Assembly: GCA_025766275.1 (NCBI GenBank)
Contig: JAFKAC010000025.1
Coordinates: 715,418 to 779,417, forward strand
Source of the DNA: Lactarius indigo
Lineage: Eukaryota; Basidiomycota; Agaricomycetes; Russulales; Russulaceae
DNA: 64,000 nt
Direction of reading: 5' to 3'
The notes beneath the pieces are model-generated. The model did not search any database and had not been told where the DNA came from. It was given only the letters and a program-made list of their open reading frames with translations. Shown here in pieces: positions 62,040 through 64,000 of the stretch. Numbering within the stretch: position 1 is the stretch's first letter; each line of letters opens with the position of its first letter. A program made the translations under genes and the position numbers.

Positions 62040-64000
62040 CACGTTGCAGCGCCAGTGAACCATTTCCGAAGCCCCACATGCTCGCTTTCAATCGCATATA
62101 TCCCACGCCCGGTCAGGCTCTGAGTAGTCCACCGCGCACTGCCGTCCTCTATGCCTCTTTCCAATCCACCAATTTCTGACGGTACCACTCACACCTCCTA
62201 CGGCCGTCCAGTGGTCCCACTCCGAGAGTCCAATACATCTTAAGACCCACCCTTCCTGACGATGTAGTAAGGGAAGGGGGCTATCTCTCTGGCTACGGCG
62301 TCACGCCGGACTTGAAAAACATGGACTATCTCGCCCTCGACGATAGACGGTCCCGCAGCAGAAGTACTTTTTGGTGTCGTTCTCCCTTACGACTTCTCAC
62401 GCTGACCGGCACTAGACCCCACATCAGAAGGCGCCCAGACAGTATATGCCGATGATGCAAGAAGGCGATTTAGATAGCGCCCTCCTCCTTCTAGAACAAC
62501 ACCCCTTCAGCACGACCTTGAACACCGGCGAGCCTCTAAAAAAGACGAGATAGCTCGTAAGCATCCCGCCATTTCCCCCGCCGCGATCCGTCGCGTCCCT
62601 GCTGACCTTTTCGTGCAAGAGATTGGTATTCTTGCTACTCAGCTGGTCTTCGAATCACCGACCCCGCTCCAAACATTAAAACACCCGGTACATGGCTTCC
62701 CAAGATACGCGACTTCTCTCACCCGACGCATTGCGTCGCAGCCCGGCCTCCTAGAGGAAGTCTCTTCCAATTCTTACAAGATTCGCCCTGGCGTGAGCGC
62801 GGTCTGGTTGAACGGGGTGCCTGTTTCCCCAGACGAGATGAACCCCGTACAGGTAATGCCCCACCCCTCCCCTCTTTCACTGTTCCTCACATCCGACTGA
62901 TGCCACTCATAACCTCCCGAAGCCTTCTTCGTCTAGTACGCAAGGAAAGAGATCTTAGCTCTCCTTGACGTCCCTTGGCCTCCTACCTGGAGAAGCGTTT
63001 GACCTCATCACCCATCCCTCATTTGGCACTTCTTCACCGAGAGCCGACGCCACAGGTGGCCTTTTCGATTCCAGCGAGCGTCCGTAAGATGGAAATCCTA
63101 TCTTCTGGTGGAATGACGAAAGATAGCCGGTGAGTGGCCTAGTTCTTACTATGCCTAGCCTTCTCACTCCCGCACAGCTACGCACGCTGGCAGCCATCCT
63201 TACATGCAGTAAGTCCACCTTTTGCGTTCTTTTTGTGCGTCACTGACCGAACGAAGCTCTTGCACCCGATGTATCCAGGTCAAGCGCCCACCGTCCGTCG
63301 CAACATGTTCAACGTTCGCGTTCGTGCTCGACCTGTCTCGACCAGCAAGCCTGCACTTCATTGCGAACGCGGTCTCGATGCTCATCCAGCACTCCTACCC
63401 GATTCGCCTTGGAGCTGTTCCATCGTTGAGACGGAAGAGGGCGCAAGGATGGCCAGGGTGCTCTACTACTTGGAGAAGAAATACGGGCGTGTTTGCGACT
63501 ATGCAATTCTTCGGTGCTGTGCGTGGACCATACTTACGACTTTTACCCCGGCTCATTATTCCTACGTCAGATTCTGGATCTACAGGACAGGGGAGAGCCA
63601 GAATTGGACTGGTCCCACGTGCAGAGGCAATTCGACGCGACTCGTTGGGAGCGAGGAAATCAAAGGAGGAGAGGAATTGTCATTTGATGTTCTGGCCGGC
63701 CACACTTCTGAATTTTTTGAAGTGAGGATCAACAAGGCTCTGCGCGTATGCACAACGGCGGGGTACAGACGTGGCCTCGTCACCTAACGGCCACACATTA
63801 TCAGTGGAAAGTATTACGTGCTCAATGACGTACGCCCAGCCCCTGCCCCGTCTCCCAAGCTCCATCCATTGCCGATGGGGGCAGAACTTTCTTAACCCGC
63901 TGCAAACCAGTGTCGGGCAGGCTCTTCAGTATTTCCAAGAGAAGGTCACCGCTTTGGTTACTGCGCCCAGTTGGCATCTGATGAACGCTTTTTTGTTAGA
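62040..64000 (+). pseudogene. UGGT, thioredoxin-like domain part; continues past the window
   Basis: Directly after the Polo fragment: FNRIYPTPGQALSSPPRTAV, LYASFQSTNF, a stop, RYHSHLLRPSSGPTPRVQYI, LRPTLPDDVVREGGYLSGYG and LKNMDYLALDD (62080-62345); then ATQLVFESPTPLQTLKHPVH, EEVSSNSYKIRPGVSAVWLN (62630-62850), and after introns ARWQPSLHA, VLDLSRPASLHFIANAVSM, IVETEEGARMARVLYYLEKK, DLQDRGEPELDWSHVQRQFD and SGKYYVLND, reaching ALQYFQEKVTALV near the edge. These are the early and middle thioredoxin-like repeats of UGGT, which lie before the part found at 48151-50737. Stops and frameshifts are frequent. Confidence 0.85.

Noticed and set aside
1..64000. CRISPR arrays, prokaryotic operons, rRNA genes
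   Set aside because: None is present; the introns and element types show eukaryotic nuclear DNA.

Overview
The window is nuclear DNA from a filamentous basidiomycete, most likely an Agaricomycete. The evidence is the many 45-80 nt GT-AG introns, the chromodomain-bearing Ty3/gypsy elements, a Plavaka-type (Tnp2) DNA transposon, a DUF6589-type gene and degraded copies of ordinary fungal genes. No prokaryotic features, CRISPR arrays or rRNA genes were seen. Almost none of the sequence looks like single-copy, intact, functioning host gene space; it reads as an accessory or heterochromatic mosaic in which transposons land in genes and gene copies that are decaying.

Layout. 1-2089: 3' end and 3' LTR of a chromoviral element (called El0). 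2049-4414 (-): a 751-codon gene of unknown function whose last codons come from the El0 LTR. 4.9-6.0 kb: a 133-bp palindrome-centred minisatellite next to a LINE fragment. 8.2-8.9 kb: a degenerate tandem repeat. 10.1-11.0 kb: a truncated paralogue of the N-terminal domain of the following gene. 11.85-12.12 kb: a solo LTR. 12.5-12.9 kb: a second, inverted array of the 133-bp family. 13.4-26.1 kb (-): a large SNF2-type helicase gene split by a very young 7.95-kb gypsy element (El1, 17078-25024, identical LTRs, 5-bp target duplication). 28.14-35.43 kb: a Plavaka/Tnp2 transposon with about 20-bp terminal inverted repeats and arrays of GGATGA subterminal motifs; besides its transposase and a divergent partner gene it contains pieces of a Ca2+-ATPase gene and a mitochondrial HSP70 gene. 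35.7-38.9 kb: decayed amino-acid permease (+) and short-chain dehydrogenase (-). 39.9-40.4 kb: GC-rich minisatellite. 41.5-45.85 kb: a DUF6589-type gene followed by a PHD-finger gene. 46.4-47.7 kb: Ty1/copia relic. 48.15-50.74 kb: C-terminal half of a UDP-glucose:glycoprotein glucosyltransferase (UGGT), hit by a solo LTR. 52.6-59.7 kb: a second young gypsy element (El2, LTRs differing at 1 of 339 positions), inserted beside an RRS1-like pseudogene (59.7-60.6 kb, -). 61.2-64.0 kb: a Polo-kinase fragment joined to the thioredoxin-like part of UGGT, running off the window.

The most interesting signals are: (i) all three chromoviral elements carry the same kind of extra module after the chromodomain (a globular core with a YG-PLF-type motif, then a coiled coil, then in two of three zinc knuckles); (ii) El1 and El2 each have a primer-binding site complementary to a stretch of their own LTR lying exactly 33 nt after the TATA box, the layout expected for Tf1-like self-priming; (iii) a cut-and-paste transposon has taken in intron-containing pieces of two host genes; (iv) a Polo-UGGT chimera and a split UGGT; (v) repeated in-frame TGA codons where Arg CGA is expected, consistent with C-to-T decay. 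All readings are by eye; no alignment or database search was run.
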